64,000 nt of DNA from Rhodobacter capsulatus (GTDB lineage Bacteria; Pseudomonadota; Alphaproteobacteria; Rhodobacterales; Rhodobacteraceae), in assembly GCF_005144475.1 (NCBI RefSeq), contig NZ_SWJZ01000030.1, positions 1 through 64,000 on the forward strand, in the 5' to 3' direction. Below, one piece after another: positions 17,542-26,704 of the stretch (position 1 is the stretch's first letter; each line of letters opens with the position of its first letter). The notes beneath the pieces were generated by a model. That model did not search any database and had not been told where the DNA came from. It was given only the letters and a program-made list of their open reading frames with translations. The position numbers and the translations under genes were made by a program.

Positions 17542-19680
17542 TCATTCAGCGGCGATCAGGTGCTGGCGCTCCTCTTCGTCGTCGGGCTGGACCTCGTCAT
17601 CCTCGGCGAGAAAGGCGGGCAATTCGATGCTGACGTCCTCAGCCACGGCTTTCGGGCCAACGTCCAGATCATCGAGGCGCAGCGGTTCCGGCAGCCAGCC
17701 AGAGCCATCGAGGAGGCGCTCCGCTTCGCGTGCCATGTCGCCCTTCTTCAGGTGAGCGATCAACTCAACGGCCTGCGACCCTGCCCCTTCACGCACCGCC
17801 TCTAGGATGCGGCTCTTGGTGACGCGACCGAGGTAGTTGGCAACGGTAGGCTTCCAGCCCGCCTCGACCAGATCGAGCCGGGTGGCGCGTGCCAGGCGGT
17901 CTGCTTCGCGGAGACGACGGTCAAGGCCGGGCTGGCTGATCCCCATGCCGCTGTAGGGGTTCGGACGCTCGTAGAGCGCGTTCACCCCGAAGCTGAGGCA
18001 ATGGGCGAGGAGCGCCTGCCGGCTGGCCTCGTCCAGGGCGTGGAGCCAGTCCCAGACCACTTCATCCCCCTGCCCCAAGGGCATGTCTAAACGCCAGGCA
18101 GCGTGGCGCGCGTCGATGTTCTGCGCCGGGAAGCTGTCGGAGAGATCGGCGGACTGTGCCGGCAGATGGATTTCGCGCACGGTCGCTTCGATGGCAGCTC
18201 CGGAGGCACGGGCGACGAAGCAGTCGATGGCAAGCTTGTGCAGGAGTGCCGTCATCGCAATGCGCGGGTTGTTGGCCACAGCGTCCCGCAGCGCCAGCGT
18301 GCGATGCGCCGTCAGCTCGATAACGAGCCGTTCGGGCAGCGGCTTGATCGCGTCGCTTTCGTCCTCTTCGTCCTCGGTCGGCCGGGTCTCACCGCCCATG
18401 TTGATCACTGTGGAATGGCTTGCGCCGTGATCCGCATTCATTGGCGTGTTTTCCTGGGGACCGTCTTCCGTCGCGGCACCCGCAGGGACTTCGCGCAGTT
18501 CATCCTCGGGACGAACGAAGCCGCGCTCGATCAACAAGGTGCCGTCGATGTCGATGCTGACGAAGGCCCCTGCCCTGCCGACCTGGTCGGGATCGAAGGC
18601 CATCGGGCGGCTGTCGAAGGCGCCGAGAAGCCGCTCGATCTCGCCAAGTCGCGCATCGACTTCTTCGGGCAGATCATCGGCCTCGGCATACTCAGCCTCC
18701 AGACGGTCATATTCATCGCGCAGTGCTTCGCGGGTGGCTCGCTCTTCATCAGTCAGATCGACCGTGGTGCCCAAAAGCTCGCGCAGGCCCATCGTGTGAC
18801 CGTAGGGGAAGCCCACGGCGACCTCGATCCACTTCCAACCCTCGGCAGCGATGGCCTCGACTTCAGCCTTCAGCTTCTCGCTGACCAGCCGTTCCAACAG
18901 GACCGGGTCCTGCAGCCAACCGCCATCATCTTGCTGGAAGAGGTCACGCAGGACGTAGCCACCCGCGGCCTCATAAGCGTTGAGCCCCAGGAAGCGGGCG
19001 CGCTTGTCCGACGCACGCACTGCGGTTTCCGTCAGCATGCGACGGATCTGGTAGGGCTCCTTGGACCAGGAGTTCTTGACGGCTTCCCAGACCTGCGCCT
19101 GCCGAGCGTGATCGCCCGAAATCGTGAAGGCCATCAACTGTTCCAGGGTCATGCCATCTTCGGCATAGACCTCCAGCAGCGTGGGCGCGACCGTGACGAG
19201 GCGCAAGCGCTGCTTGACCACCTTCACATCGACAAAGAAGGCCGCCGCGATGGCCTCTTCGGTCATGCCCTTCTCGCGCATGGCCTGGAAGGCACGGAAC
19301 TGGTCCAGCGGATGCAACGGTGCGCGCTCGATGTTCTCGGCCAGCGAGACCTCGTCGATCAGCACGCCGTCATCGGCCGCGCTGACGATGCAAGGCACCG
19401 GCGCGGTCTTGGCAAGGCGCTTTTGCTTCACCAGCAGTTCCAGTGCCCGGAAGCGCCGCCCACCAGCAGGCACTTCGAACTTGCCGGTCTCTGCCCCGTC
19501 ATCGCCGATCACCGGGCGCACGTGCAGGCTCTGGATCAAGCCGCGGCGCGCGATGGATTCGGCCAGTTCATCGACCGAGATGCCGGCCTTCACGCGCCGG
19601 ACGTTAGACTGGCTCAAGACCAGATTTTGGAAGGGGATATCCCGCGAGGATGCGAGGGTGATTTTCCGCATGTTGGTCAT
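17542..19680 (-). CDS. Large ParB/RepB/Spo0J-family protein
   Basis: 712 residues, twice the length of a partition ParB. The N-terminal ParB domain is clear: a VLSQSNVRR start, LAESIARRGLIQSLHVRP, then PAGGRRFRALELL (arginine patch) and DEVSLAENIERAPLHPLDQFRAF, followed by a helix-turn-helix around EEAIAAAFFVDVKVVKQRLRL (in outline). The C-terminal 350 residues, with a long acidic helical segment and IDIDGTLLIERGF, are specific to a plasmid family whose task is unclear; it is not next to a ParA. It may act as a nucleoid/plasmid-associated or nuclease-type ParB. GAGAGAG leader at 19714-19720 and CGGAGA before the start. Confidence 0.7.
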   Translation of the reverse strand: MTNMRKITLASSRDIPFQNLVLSQSNVRRVKAGISVDELAESIARRGLIQSLHVRPVIGDDGAETGKFEVPAGGRRFRALELLVKQKRLAKTAPVPCIVSAADDGVLIDEVSLAENIERAPLHPLDQFRAFQAMREKGMTEEAIAAAFFVDVKVVKQRLRLVTVAPTLLEVYAEDGMTLEQLMAFTISGDHARQAQVWEAVKNSWSKEPYQIRRMLTETAVRASDKRARFLGLNAYEAAGGYVLRDLFQQDDGGWLQDPVLLERLVSEKLKAEVEAIAAEGWKWIEVAVGFPYGHTMGLRELLGTTVDLTDEERATREALRDEYDRLEAEYAEADDLPEEVDARLGEIERLLGAFDSRPMAFDPDQVGRAGAFVSIDIDGTLLIERGFVRPEDELREVPAGAATEDGPQENTPMNADHGASHSTVINMGGETRPTEDEEDESDAIKPLPERLVIELTAHRTLALRDAVANNPRIAMTALLHKLAIDCFVARASGAAIEATVREIHLPAQSADLSDSFPAQNIDARHAAWRLDMPLGQGDEVVWDWLHALDEASRQALLAHCLSFGVNALYERPNPYSGMGISQPGLDRRLREADRLARATRLDLVEAGWKPTVANYLGRVTKSRILEAVREGAGSQAVELIAHLKKGDMAREAERLLDGSGWLPEPLRLDDLDVGPKAVAEDVSIELPAFLAEDDEVQPDDEEERQHLIAAE

Positions 19681-19778
19681 CGGACCAATCTCCGCGACAG
19701 GCGCCGAGAGCCGCTCTCTCGACTTCCAACCTGTCGAAAACCCCCTGCCCTCCCCTGCCTCTCTCCCACGGCCAGGCT

Positions 19779-20279
19779 TCAGAGATGACCACGCCCGCGC
19801 AAACTGACTTCCCGGCCCGCGCCGACGATGATGTGGTCGTGCAGGGTCAACCCAAGCACGCCACAAGCCTTCTCAACCTCCTTCGTCATAGCTATGTCCG
19901 CCTCCGATGGTTCTGGGTCGCCGGACGGATGATTGTGGACCAGGATCAGGGCCGAAGCATTGAGATCCAAGCCGCGCCGGACGACTTCGCGCGGATAGAC
20001 CGGCACATGATCGACGGTGCCCACGCCAAGGCGTTCGTCGGAAATGAGCCGGTTCTTGCGGTCCAGGTACAGGACGTGAAACCGCTCGACTTCACCGAGC
20101 ACCGACAAGGCGCAATAGTCCATCACGGCCTGCCACGACGAAAGGACAGGGTTGCAGTTGATATGGCGGGCCAGGATTTCACGGGCGGCGAAGATCGTGG
20201 CCTGTTCCCGCGCGGTCAGCTCGAAGCCACCAGAGCAGCGGTTTAGGAAGGCAGTGGGGTGTTCTGAAAATCGGGACAT
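19779..20279 (-). CDS. radC: RadC-like JAB-domain protein
   Basis: 166 residues. The metal site HNHPSGDPEPSEAD (about residues 123-136) is the JAMM/JAB motif of RadC proteins, preceded by VGTVDHVPVYPREV, which matches RadC strands. The family was once tied to DNA repair; its true biochemical role is unsettled, and plasmid versions are often next to anti-restriction or DUF932 genes, as here. The start at 20279 has only a weak ribosome site. It lies 158 bases after the DUF932 gene and 98 bases before the ParB-like start on the same strand. Confidence 0.8.
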   Translation of the reverse strand: MSRFSEHPTAFLNRCSGGFELTAREQATIFAAREILARHINCNPVLSSWQAVMDYCALSVLGEVERFHVLYLDRKNRLISDERLGVGTVDHVPVYPREVVRRGLDLNASALILVHNHPSGDPEPSEADIAMTKEVEKACGVLGLTLHDHIIVGAGREVSLRGRGHL

Positions 20280-20414
20280 ATGGATCTCATGCGTTGAGCC
20301 CAACCAGCATCGGCCGAATGGCAACGAGCTGATGCGGCGAATTTGGCTGGGAAGGGGAAAAAGGGGACGTTCTGGTGACAGGGGGCAGGCGATATCCGAG
20401 CCCCCTGCCCCGCT

Positions 20415-20439
20415 CCTCACCTCACCTCACCTCACCTCA
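20415..20439. repeat. Pentanucleotide tandem repeat (CCTCA)x5
   Basis: Five perfect CCTCA units; the last one supplies the stop codon (TGA on the minus strand) of the DUF932 gene. Slippage here would shift only sequence past the stop or extend the C terminus slightly. Confidence 0.9.
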
Positions 20440-21636
20440 GCTGACGCGATCGAGCAGCTTCTTGGCCCGGCTTTCCATGTCGAGACGCGCATCCTGCTGC
20501 GTTTTATCGCGTGCAAGTCTCGTAATCCCTTGAATAAAATCAAAAATACTCTCGGGAGGTCGGCCCTCTTCCATCAGCACCTTCTCGATAATCTTGCCGG
20601 ATTCGGCCTTCGAGAAGCCCCGCTTCTTCAGGAAATCATCCCGGTCCTCATCCGTCCGCGCCACGATCTGTTGACGCGCGGCCTTGATGCCATTCACAAA
20701 GCCCTGCGGCGAGGAGTTGGCGAACCGCGTCAGCGCAGGGGCTGCTTCATGGGCAAATCTGGAGGCGGCGTATTTCGAGTGGCGGATGGTGATCTCCTGG
20801 AAGTCTTCGACGCCCCACAGGTTCCGGTTCTGGCAGACCGCCCGCAGGTAGAAGCTTGCCATGCCAAGGGTCTTGGCCCCTACCTCGGAATTCCAGCAGT
20901 AGAAGCCCCGGAAGTAGAGATCGGGAGAGCCGTCCGCCAGCTTGCCCGCCTCGATCGGGTTGCGATCGTCGACCAAGAACAGAAACACATCGCGGTCCGA
21001 GGCATAAAGCGTGGTCGTGTCGCGGCTGATCTCGACATCGGGGTTGTAGACCCCGGTCGACCAGTCGAGCACACCCGGCACCTTCCAGCGCGTGTCGCCA
21101 GTGCCATTGCCCGCGATGCGCTGCACCGCTTCGACCAGCTCGTGGTCATGGATGCGACCATAATCGGGACCAGTCACCGCGCGCAGTTCCGTGCGGCCGT
21201 CGTCCGTCTCGAAGGTTTTCACCTGCTCAGCGCGGTGGTTGGTCAGGCCGTATTGCAGGTTGATGCCCGCCAGCGGCGCGGGCAGTTGCCGCAGGTATGA
21301 CGCCGGGGCACCGACGATGCTGGCAAGCTGTCCGAAGGCCCAATGCGTGGGCGCGACCGGTTCGTGCGCTTTCGGCAGCATCAGCTGTAACCGCTCGGGG
21401 TTGTCGCGCGCGGCCTCGACCCGGATATCCGCCGTCTGCACCACCCGGCTGCGGCTGCGTTCGGACCGAGCCTTCACAGATGCCCAAAGATCGTCGAGCG
21501 ACAGATACCGCTCGTCATCGGGCCGGTTGAACCATTCGGACGACACCCGCCCGTTCCTCTCACCCCGGCTCACATCAACCTTGTAACCGCTCGACCTCAT
21601 CGTCCGCACGGGGTCCAGAATTTCCACATTGTTCAT
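20437..21636 (-). CDS. DUF932 family protein
   Basis: 399 residues. Family features: APTHWAFGQLASIVGAP near residue 95, YLRQLPA, then a long beta region with RAVTGPDYGRIHDHELVEAVQRI, DVFLFLVDD, FYCWNSEVGAKTLG and LWGVEDF. DUF932 proteins occur on plasmids and phages; the YLR and single-strand-annealing-like fold suggest a link to recombination, but the function is unproven. The start at 21636 is backed by CACGGAGAGA and the GAGAGAG element at 21667-21673. Neighbours on the same strand are radC-like (downstream) and Fic (upstream). Confidence 0.75.
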   Translation of the reverse strand: MNNVEILDPVRTMRSSGYKVDVSRGERNGRVSSEWFNRPDDERYLSLDDLWASVKARSERSRSRVVQTADIRVEAARDNPERLQLMLPKAHEPVAPTHWAFGQLASIVGAPASYLRQLPAPLAGINLQYGLTNHRAEQVKTFETDDGRTELRAVTGPDYGRIHDHELVEAVQRIAGNGTGDTRWKVPGVLDWSTGVYNPDVEISRDTTTLYASDRDVFLFLVDDRNPIEAGKLADGSPDLYFRGFYCWNSEVGAKTLGMASFYLRAVCQNRNLWGVEDFQEITIRHSKYAASRFAHEAAPALTRFANSSPQGFVNGIKAARQQIVARTDEDRDDFLKKRGFSKAESGKIIEKVLMEEGRPPESIFDFIQGITRLARDKTQQDARLDMESRAKKLLDRVS

Positions 21637-21774
21637 AGCAGTCTCTCCGTGACGGGCGCCGGAAGCCTCTCTCCCGGCCCTGGCCCATCACCGGATAACC
21701 TTCCTTCCTCGAACTCTCTGAACTGACGTCAGGCACAAACACCGACAGGAATGCCAGGCCCTCGTCACGGGCCT

Positions 21775-22977
21775 TTAAGTCAGGTCGAAGAGGCGTGGGA
21801 ACAGGACGTCATGCGTCTTGCTGGGAAAGCGCAGCATCAGGGCGCTGCGTGGGGTCTCGGACCCGATGATGCCGTCATCAAGAAGTGATTTCATGGTGGC
21901 GCGGGCCGTGCGGGGTGCGACGCCCAGCAAGGCGGCAACATCCCCACGGTCAACTTCGCCGCGCAATAGGACGATGCGCAGCAACTCCCCTGCCCTCTCG
22001 CCCAAACCTGAAAGCGCAGCATAGCGCGTAAGCCTTTCGCCTATTCGGTCGAAGTCGAACATGCCCGCCATGAATGTGACCTGATCCTCACAAACCGCGA
22101 GGAACCACTTAGTGAAAGTCACAAGCGCAGCCAACGACAAGTTCCCGCGCCCGTCACGGTCGCCCTGACGGACACGGTCGGCGAGTTGCATCATCTCACG
22201 GTATTCATCGCGACCCGGCAGACCATCCTGTAGACCTCGGGCCAGCCCGCGCGAAACGGACCAGAGCCCCCCTGCCCCGATGCCCGCATGATGCGACATT
22301 GCATGCGACATCAGCCGACTTACACGCCCATTCCCATCGTAGAACGGATGAATGAAGTTGAAGCGATGATGTGCAGTCGCCACGGCAAGTGTGCGCGTGA
22401 CCTGACCATGCAGCCAATCCAGCCGAAACCGGGTGTGGTAATGCGCCATGAACGAGGGAACGGTGTCAAACGGAGGCGGAACATGGGCGCCAACCTCTAC
22501 GTCGCCCTGCCGCCATTCCCCGGGAACGATCCGGACCACTTGGCCCCCATGGCGCAGCGTCAGCATCTCTTCAGTGGCGCCTTCATAGAAGGCTTCGTGA
22601 AGCCATTTGATGAACGACGGATCACTCGGATCTGCGAGCGTGCCCTCGACCGCCCGGCGGTCGATCTCTTCTTGCAGGTGGACATGGGCCGCATGTTCTT
22701 GCTGCAGCGCACGACGCCCTGGATCGGCGTCAAAGTCACCGGCGAGTGCCCGTTCAATGTCGCGCGGGCGGGTGTTGTTTCCTTCGATACGGTTGGAGTA
22801 GTAGCTGTTCATCATCCGCACCATCGCGGCCAAATCGGCCAGGGTACGGGCAGGCAAGTTCCGGCCCAAACCGCGCGACGACTGAATCAGCCGGTTTGCC
22901 GTCTCGACCAGGTCAAGCGGGATGTCATCTTCGAGCCGGGCAGGCTCTATCCGTGATGGGGACACGATGTACGTCAA
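21775..22977 (-). CDS. Fic-domain AMP transferase with built-in inhibitory helix and C-terminal winged helix
   Basis: 400 residues. The catalytic motif HPFYDGNGRVSRL (about residue 208) is complete. An upstream SNRIEGN (about residue 61) matches the (S/T)xxxE(G/N) inhibitory helix, so this is a class II, self-inhibited Fic enzyme that transfers AMP from ATP to protein hydroxyls once relieved. The tail (DVAALLGVAPRTARATMKSLL) is a helix-turn-helix. The start codon is TTG (22977-22975) with GGAG eight bases upstream; a GTG four codons later is possible. Targets unknown; plasmid Fic proteins may act in stability or stress. Confidence 0.8.
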   Translation of the reverse strand: MTYIVSPSRIEPARLEDDIPLDLVETANRLIQSSRGLGRNLPARTLADLAAMVRMMNSYYSNRIEGNNTRPRDIERALAGDFDADPGRRALQQEHAAHVHLQEEIDRRAVEGTLADPSDPSFIKWLHEAFYEGATEEMLTLRHGGQVVRIVPGEWRQGDVEVGAHVPPPFDTVPSFMAHYHTRFRLDWLHGQVTRTLAVATAHHRFNFIHPFYDGNGRVSRLMSHAMSHHAGIGAGGLWSVSRGLARGLQDGLPGRDEYREMMQLADRVRQGDRDGRGNLSLAALVTFTKWFLAVCEDQVTFMAGMFDFDRIGERLTRYAALSGLGERAGELLRIVLLRGEVDRGDVAALLGVAPRTARATMKSLLDDGIIGSETPRSALMLRFPSKTHDVLFPRLFDLT

Positions 22978-23142
22978 GCAGGCTCCAGAATGCCACTAAG
23001 TGTGACGCACAACATATTCTGTAGCTTTAGAAAAAGCTAGGATAAAGCGGACATCTGCCACTATCGCATGCCACTAAGCCGTGCCACTCTCGGCTTTGGG
23101 GTGTGGGTCAGGACATGTCCGGATCCACACCGCCTTATCAGA

Positions 23143-25407
23143 TCAGGCCGCTTCCCAGACCTGATTCAGTATCCTTGCCGCAATCTCGGATTTGTCCTGC
23201 GGCAGGAACCGACCGTAGTGCTGTGCAACCATGTCGGGTGTATCCTGAATGGCATAACTCGCCTGCTCATAGGACCCGGTGCGCTTGAGGATGTGGGTAG
23301 CCAGGACATCGCGAACATTATGGGGACCGTGCGGCAACAGGCCTTCAATCACCCCGCGCTTGGTCCATGGGTTATAGATCCCGTAGCGCTGTATCGCCGT
23401 CCGCCATGCCTCGTAGAACGTGTTCTGGCAGTAAGCCGCATTGGTGCTGGTCATTTTCGCCGTCTTGACGAAGAACGTTCCCGGATCAAAGGCCTCGCCG
23501 ATCAGGCGCGCGCGATGGCGCTCGATCCAAGCTTCGATCAGTTCGTAAAGTCGCCCAAGGTCTGGAAGGATCAGGCGAAATGGCTTGGAACCGAAGAACG
23601 AGGAATTGGCATTCTTGAAAGCGACCGACGGGATCAGGATCTCCCACCCTTGGTCGCGGCTGCTCCAACGTAACTCTCCACGCTTCGTGTCCTCCAGCTT
23701 GCGCTCTGAGGTCGGCAAGGTCCCAGGCTGGCACAGCATCAGTTCGCGCAAGTTCTTCTGCCGCAGCCCCGTGTGAAGACCGATGCGCAGCATCAGGAAC
23801 GCGCGGACGGCCTCCGCGGACGCGCGGGCATTGTGCCGTTCATCTGGCATCCGCTTTAGGATCTCTTCGGTGATCTTGCGGTACTCGCCGACAGGACTTG
23901 GCGCTTCGAGCACCGGCAGGATGGGCTCGAAGGGGTCTCGATGAACCCGGGCAACACGGTCGATCTCTTTGATCCGTCGACGGGCATGTTTGTACATGCG
24001 ATCGCAGGCGGCAGGCCAATCCGATTGCACCGCGTTGATGTCGGCCTCGGATACCAAGCCCTCAATCGGACGAAGGCTGCTGCCCATGCGAGGTGATTGG
24101 CGCAGCCAACCGGTCTCTTCCCGACAGATCGCGGCAGCAATTGATAGCAGGTCGATCTCCCATTTCGTGTAGAAGCCCCGCCGGCGCTCCCGCCAGTGAA
24201 GGTACCAATCCCAGACCTGCGGAAAGATCATCATGGCGAAAGTCAGAAGCTTCGGTTCGACGCCGAGGCCCTGCACCTCGCTATCGGGTGGGGCCACGAA
24301 CGCCCCGAACCACAGCCCGAAATGCTCCACCTTCTGGGAGGCGGTTTCCGTCCCCCACACCCCATTCCGTTGCATGCCGAAGGCGGCGAAGGTCGACGTT
24401 TTGAAACGAAGAAGGTCGGCCATCTCGTCGTTCAGGTGTTTGGGCGCGATGACGATGCCGGACTCGTCCGGTGTCCTCGCGGGTGAAGACTTGCGAACCG
24501 GCCCCGAGGCACAGCTGAAGCGAACCGCATAGCGCTGGCGAATGGCAGCCGCTTGATACCTGCGATAATCCGTGGACCCGCTGATGATCACCGTGCGGAC
24601 CCAGTTCAGGATTTCTGCCTTCTCCTGGCTTGGCCGTCGGTTGAAATCTTCGGGCAGGTGCCACGCCAGACGTCGGCGCTCAGACGGCGAGATATCTGCC
24701 AGATCAAAATCGCCGGGCGCTCGATCAGGAGTACCAGACAGGCCCGTGAAGTAGCCCGGCGACAGACGATAGCGCCGTTCGATGCGTCCCAAGATTTCCA
24801 GACTGATCGCAGCGCGCGGGACCTTCTTACCGCGCCCCCAGCTGATGAGCGTGCTGCGATTGACGCCATCCTCAGGTCTCACCACCGCGTTGTAGAGGTG
24901 GTAGATGGTTTCGTCATGACGGCGGGCATGCAATTGAAGGGCTTCGCCAAAGGTCGCGGGGTCCTTCAATGTCGTGTCCAGTGGCTCGGGAAACTCGACG
25001 ATCGCTCGTGGCCGGACGCCGGGCTTCTTGCGAACCTTCTCGGTGCTGGTCGTGGGAACGTCGGCACGGTTCGCGGAAGGCGCGGTGACCTTGGAACGCA
25101 TTGAGCGGCTCGCCGAACGAGCCGGTCGCAAGGCCACATTCGAAACTTCCCGTGCCACTGCATCGAAGATCGGCTGCAAGTGCACCCGATGGGCGCGGAG
25201 CCGCTCGACATCGATGTCGAGCATGGCAGACAGCGACTGCAGGTCGAGCCCACTGCCCCGATAGGGTGGATATTCGGCTCGTTCGAGCAGGTCGACCAAG
25301 CAGCCGTAGAGCAAGCGCACCTCACCTTCGGTGAAGATCGTCGTGAACCGGCTCTTGCAAAACTCGGCGATCTTGCGCGGCGTGAGTGCAGAAGACGTTG
25401 ATTTCAT
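23143..25407 (-). CDS. Large tyrosine recombinase-like protein
   Basis: 754 residues. The C-terminal third carries the catalytic set: HTGLRQKNLREL (Arg I, about residue 549), PHNVRDVLATH (H-x2-R, about 696-699) and AQHYGRFLP (nucleophile Tyr, about 731). The N-terminal half is an unusual extension of some 450 residues with one XRE-like patch (NRSTLISWGRGKKVP) and no motif I can name. It sits directly downstream of repC, where plasmids of this type often keep a recombinase for dimer resolution or integration. AAGGATG precedes the ATG. Confidence 0.7.
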   Translation of the reverse strand: MKSTSSALTPRKIAEFCKSRFTTIFTEGEVRLLYGCLVDLLERAEYPPYRGSGLDLQSLSAMLDIDVERLRAHRVHLQPIFDAVAREVSNVALRPARSASRSMRSKVTAPSANRADVPTTSTEKVRKKPGVRPRAIVEFPEPLDTTLKDPATFGEALQLHARRHDETIYHLYNAVVRPEDGVNRSTLISWGRGKKVPRAAISLEILGRIERRYRLSPGYFTGLSGTPDRAPGDFDLADISPSERRRLAWHLPEDFNRRPSQEKAEILNWVRTVIISGSTDYRRYQAAAIRQRYAVRFSCASGPVRKSSPARTPDESGIVIAPKHLNDEMADLLRFKTSTFAAFGMQRNGVWGTETASQKVEHFGLWFGAFVAPPDSEVQGLGVEPKLLTFAMMIFPQVWDWYLHWRERRRGFYTKWEIDLLSIAAAICREETGWLRQSPRMGSSLRPIEGLVSEADINAVQSDWPAACDRMYKHARRRIKEIDRVARVHRDPFEPILPVLEAPSPVGEYRKITEEILKRMPDERHNARASAEAVRAFLMLRIGLHTGLRQKNLRELMLCQPGTLPTSERKLEDTKRGELRWSSRDQGWEILIPSVAFKNANSSFFGSKPFRLILPDLGRLYELIEAWIERHRARLIGEAFDPGTFFVKTAKMTSTNAAYCQNTFYEAWRTAIQRYGIYNPWTKRGVIEGLLPHGPHNVRDVLATHILKRTGSYEQASYAIQDTPDMVAQHYGRFLPQDKSEIAARILNQVWEAA

Positions 25408-25526
25408 TTTTCATCCTTCGATTTCTGGGGCGGCCCAGCTATCGAAAGTCCGCGTGAAGGTGGAGAGCAGGTTGAATTGTGTAATGTTCGTTGCCCGTCA
25501 ACATGCCCGAGTTCAATTTCTTCCCC

Positions 25527-25546
25527 ATGTCCACCGCGGTGGACAT
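25527..25546. promoter_or_regulatory. Candidate parS centromere site 1 (perfect palindrome)
   Basis: ATGTCCACCGCGGTGGACAT is a perfect 20-bp palindrome that ends at the repC stop codon. RepABC plasmids carry one or more palindromic parS sites of about 16 bp bound by RepB within or next to the operon. The same core recurs at 25978. Confidence 0.65.
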
Positions 25547-26601
25547 CAAACATGGACGCTTGTAAATGTTGAGAGCCTTTCCAGGATCGTGGCTGGTCTA
25601 AACGTAGCCATCTTCTTTCCAAGGGTGACACTGTGGAAATAGGCGGCGTAGTTTCGAATCCGGGTTCCTAGTTGGAGTAGAATGAAAACAGCAGCGGCGG
25701 TTCTCTTAGAACCCACACGCCTGCTTGCTTCGTGGAACGTTCCCGGCTGAATGCCCATCATCGGAGCGAGGTTCTGTGCATGTCTTTCGATGTCGTCCCA
25801 CGTTCGCAACGCCGCTGGGGCGAACGCCGTAGCTTCTTGGCAAACGGCGGTTAGCATCTGGACGCTGGGTAGTAGATCGTTCTCAGCGCTTTCAGATTCC
25901 TTTCTATCTTTTTCTGACTTAGAAAGGTGCCGGACAATTTGACCGTCATTGGCGGGCAGTTTTGTTGTAATCATAACGTCCACCACGGTGGACATTTGAC
26001 CGAGATGGCCTGTGATCTGATCCAGCAGGCAACGATATTCGGCCACCGCCAGCTTTCGCCGAATCGTTCTGCGAGTGCTTTCTGCAAAGGCGCTTCCAGG
26101 TTCGATACGGTCGATATGAGCCAGACCGACGAGAATTTGCTTACGCAGAAAGACCTGATCGCGGCGGGCCTCTTCCAGTTCTGCGGCTGCATTGAGGAAT
26201 TCACCAGCACGCCTCAACAGAGGCGAAAGCGAAAGGCCAAAGCTGATGACCTGACCATTACGCGAGCTGACGCGATAACGCTTGCGGTTCGGGCTGTCAT
26301 GGCGCGCGATCATTCCAAGGTCTACGAAACGGTCGATATGGCGACGGAGAGTCCGTTCGTCCACGCCCCCGATCCGTCGGCAGATTTCCAAGTTTGAAGC
26401 AAACACAGTGTCACCTTGCCCTGGCCGGAGGAAGCTAAGGAGAGCTTGCAAGGTCTGGATGTGCCCCGGCTTTAGTCCGAAGGCACTCCGTGCGTCGCGC
26501 AGAGCTCGAAAGACCGTCCAGATGTCGGGAGGCGTACAATTCTCTTGCTGGCCGCGCTTTCTGGCGCCGGAGGAACTTGCGGAAACCTGAGTGAATGCCA
26601 T
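25546..26601 (-). CDS. repC: Replication initiator RepC of a repABC plasmid
   Basis: 351 residues. Typical RepC pieces: LKPGHIQTLQALLSFLRPG, VFASNLEICRRIGGVDERTLRRHIDRFVDLG (in outline: SNLEICRR then ERTLRRHI, the winged-helix origin-binding part), and FILLQLGTRIRNYAAYFHSVTLGKK at the C terminus. RepC starts replication at an origin inside its own gene. The ATG at 26601 has no good ribosome site; GTG at 26646 is an alternative start, and poor initiation is expected because the antisense RNA upstream controls this gene. Last gene of the operon. Confidence 0.85.
   Translation of the reverse strand: MAFTQVSASSSGARKRGQQENCTPPDIWTVFRALRDARSAFGLKPGHIQTLQALLSFLRPGQGDTVFASNLEICRRIGGVDERTLRRHIDRFVDLGMIARHDSPNRKRYRVSSRNGQVISFGLSLSPLLRRAGEFLNAAAELEEARRDQVFLRKQILVGLAHIDRIEPGSAFAESTRRTIRRKLAVAEYRCLLDQITGHLGQMSTVVDVMITTKLPANDGQIVRHLSKSEKDRKESESAENDLLPSVQMLTAVCQEATAFAPAALRTWDDIERHAQNLAPMMGIQPGTFHEASRRVGSKRTAAAVFILLQLGTRIRNYAAYFHSVTLGKKMATFRPATILERLSTFTSVHV
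25978..25993. promoter_or_regulatory. Candidate parS site 2 (inside repC)
   Basis: GTCCACCACGGTGGAC, identical to the core of the palindrome at 25527 except for one central base. Its location inside the repC reading frame and the sharing of a 16-bp palindrome make a RepB-binding role likely. A weaker relative, GTCCACCGAATCGGTGAC, lies at 26685-26702 between repC and repB. Confidence 0.55.
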
Positions 26602-26704
26602 GTTTTTTTGAACGACGGCCACGTCGGCCCATAGCTTTCCCGGCACCCCCCACGATTTCTCGCGCAGAAGGCAACAAAAATCATGTCCACCGAATCGGTG
26701 ACTC

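Noticed and set aside
18103-19788. 561-codon open frame on the plus strand
   Set aside because: It is antisense to the ParB-like gene, whose domain motifs, ribosome site and terminator are clear. Long antisense frames are common at this GC content.
20415-20439. CCTCA repeats as a phase-variation switch
   Set aside because: The repeats lie at the very end of the DUF932 gene and 135 bases before the radC-like start, so slippage would not turn a gene on or off.
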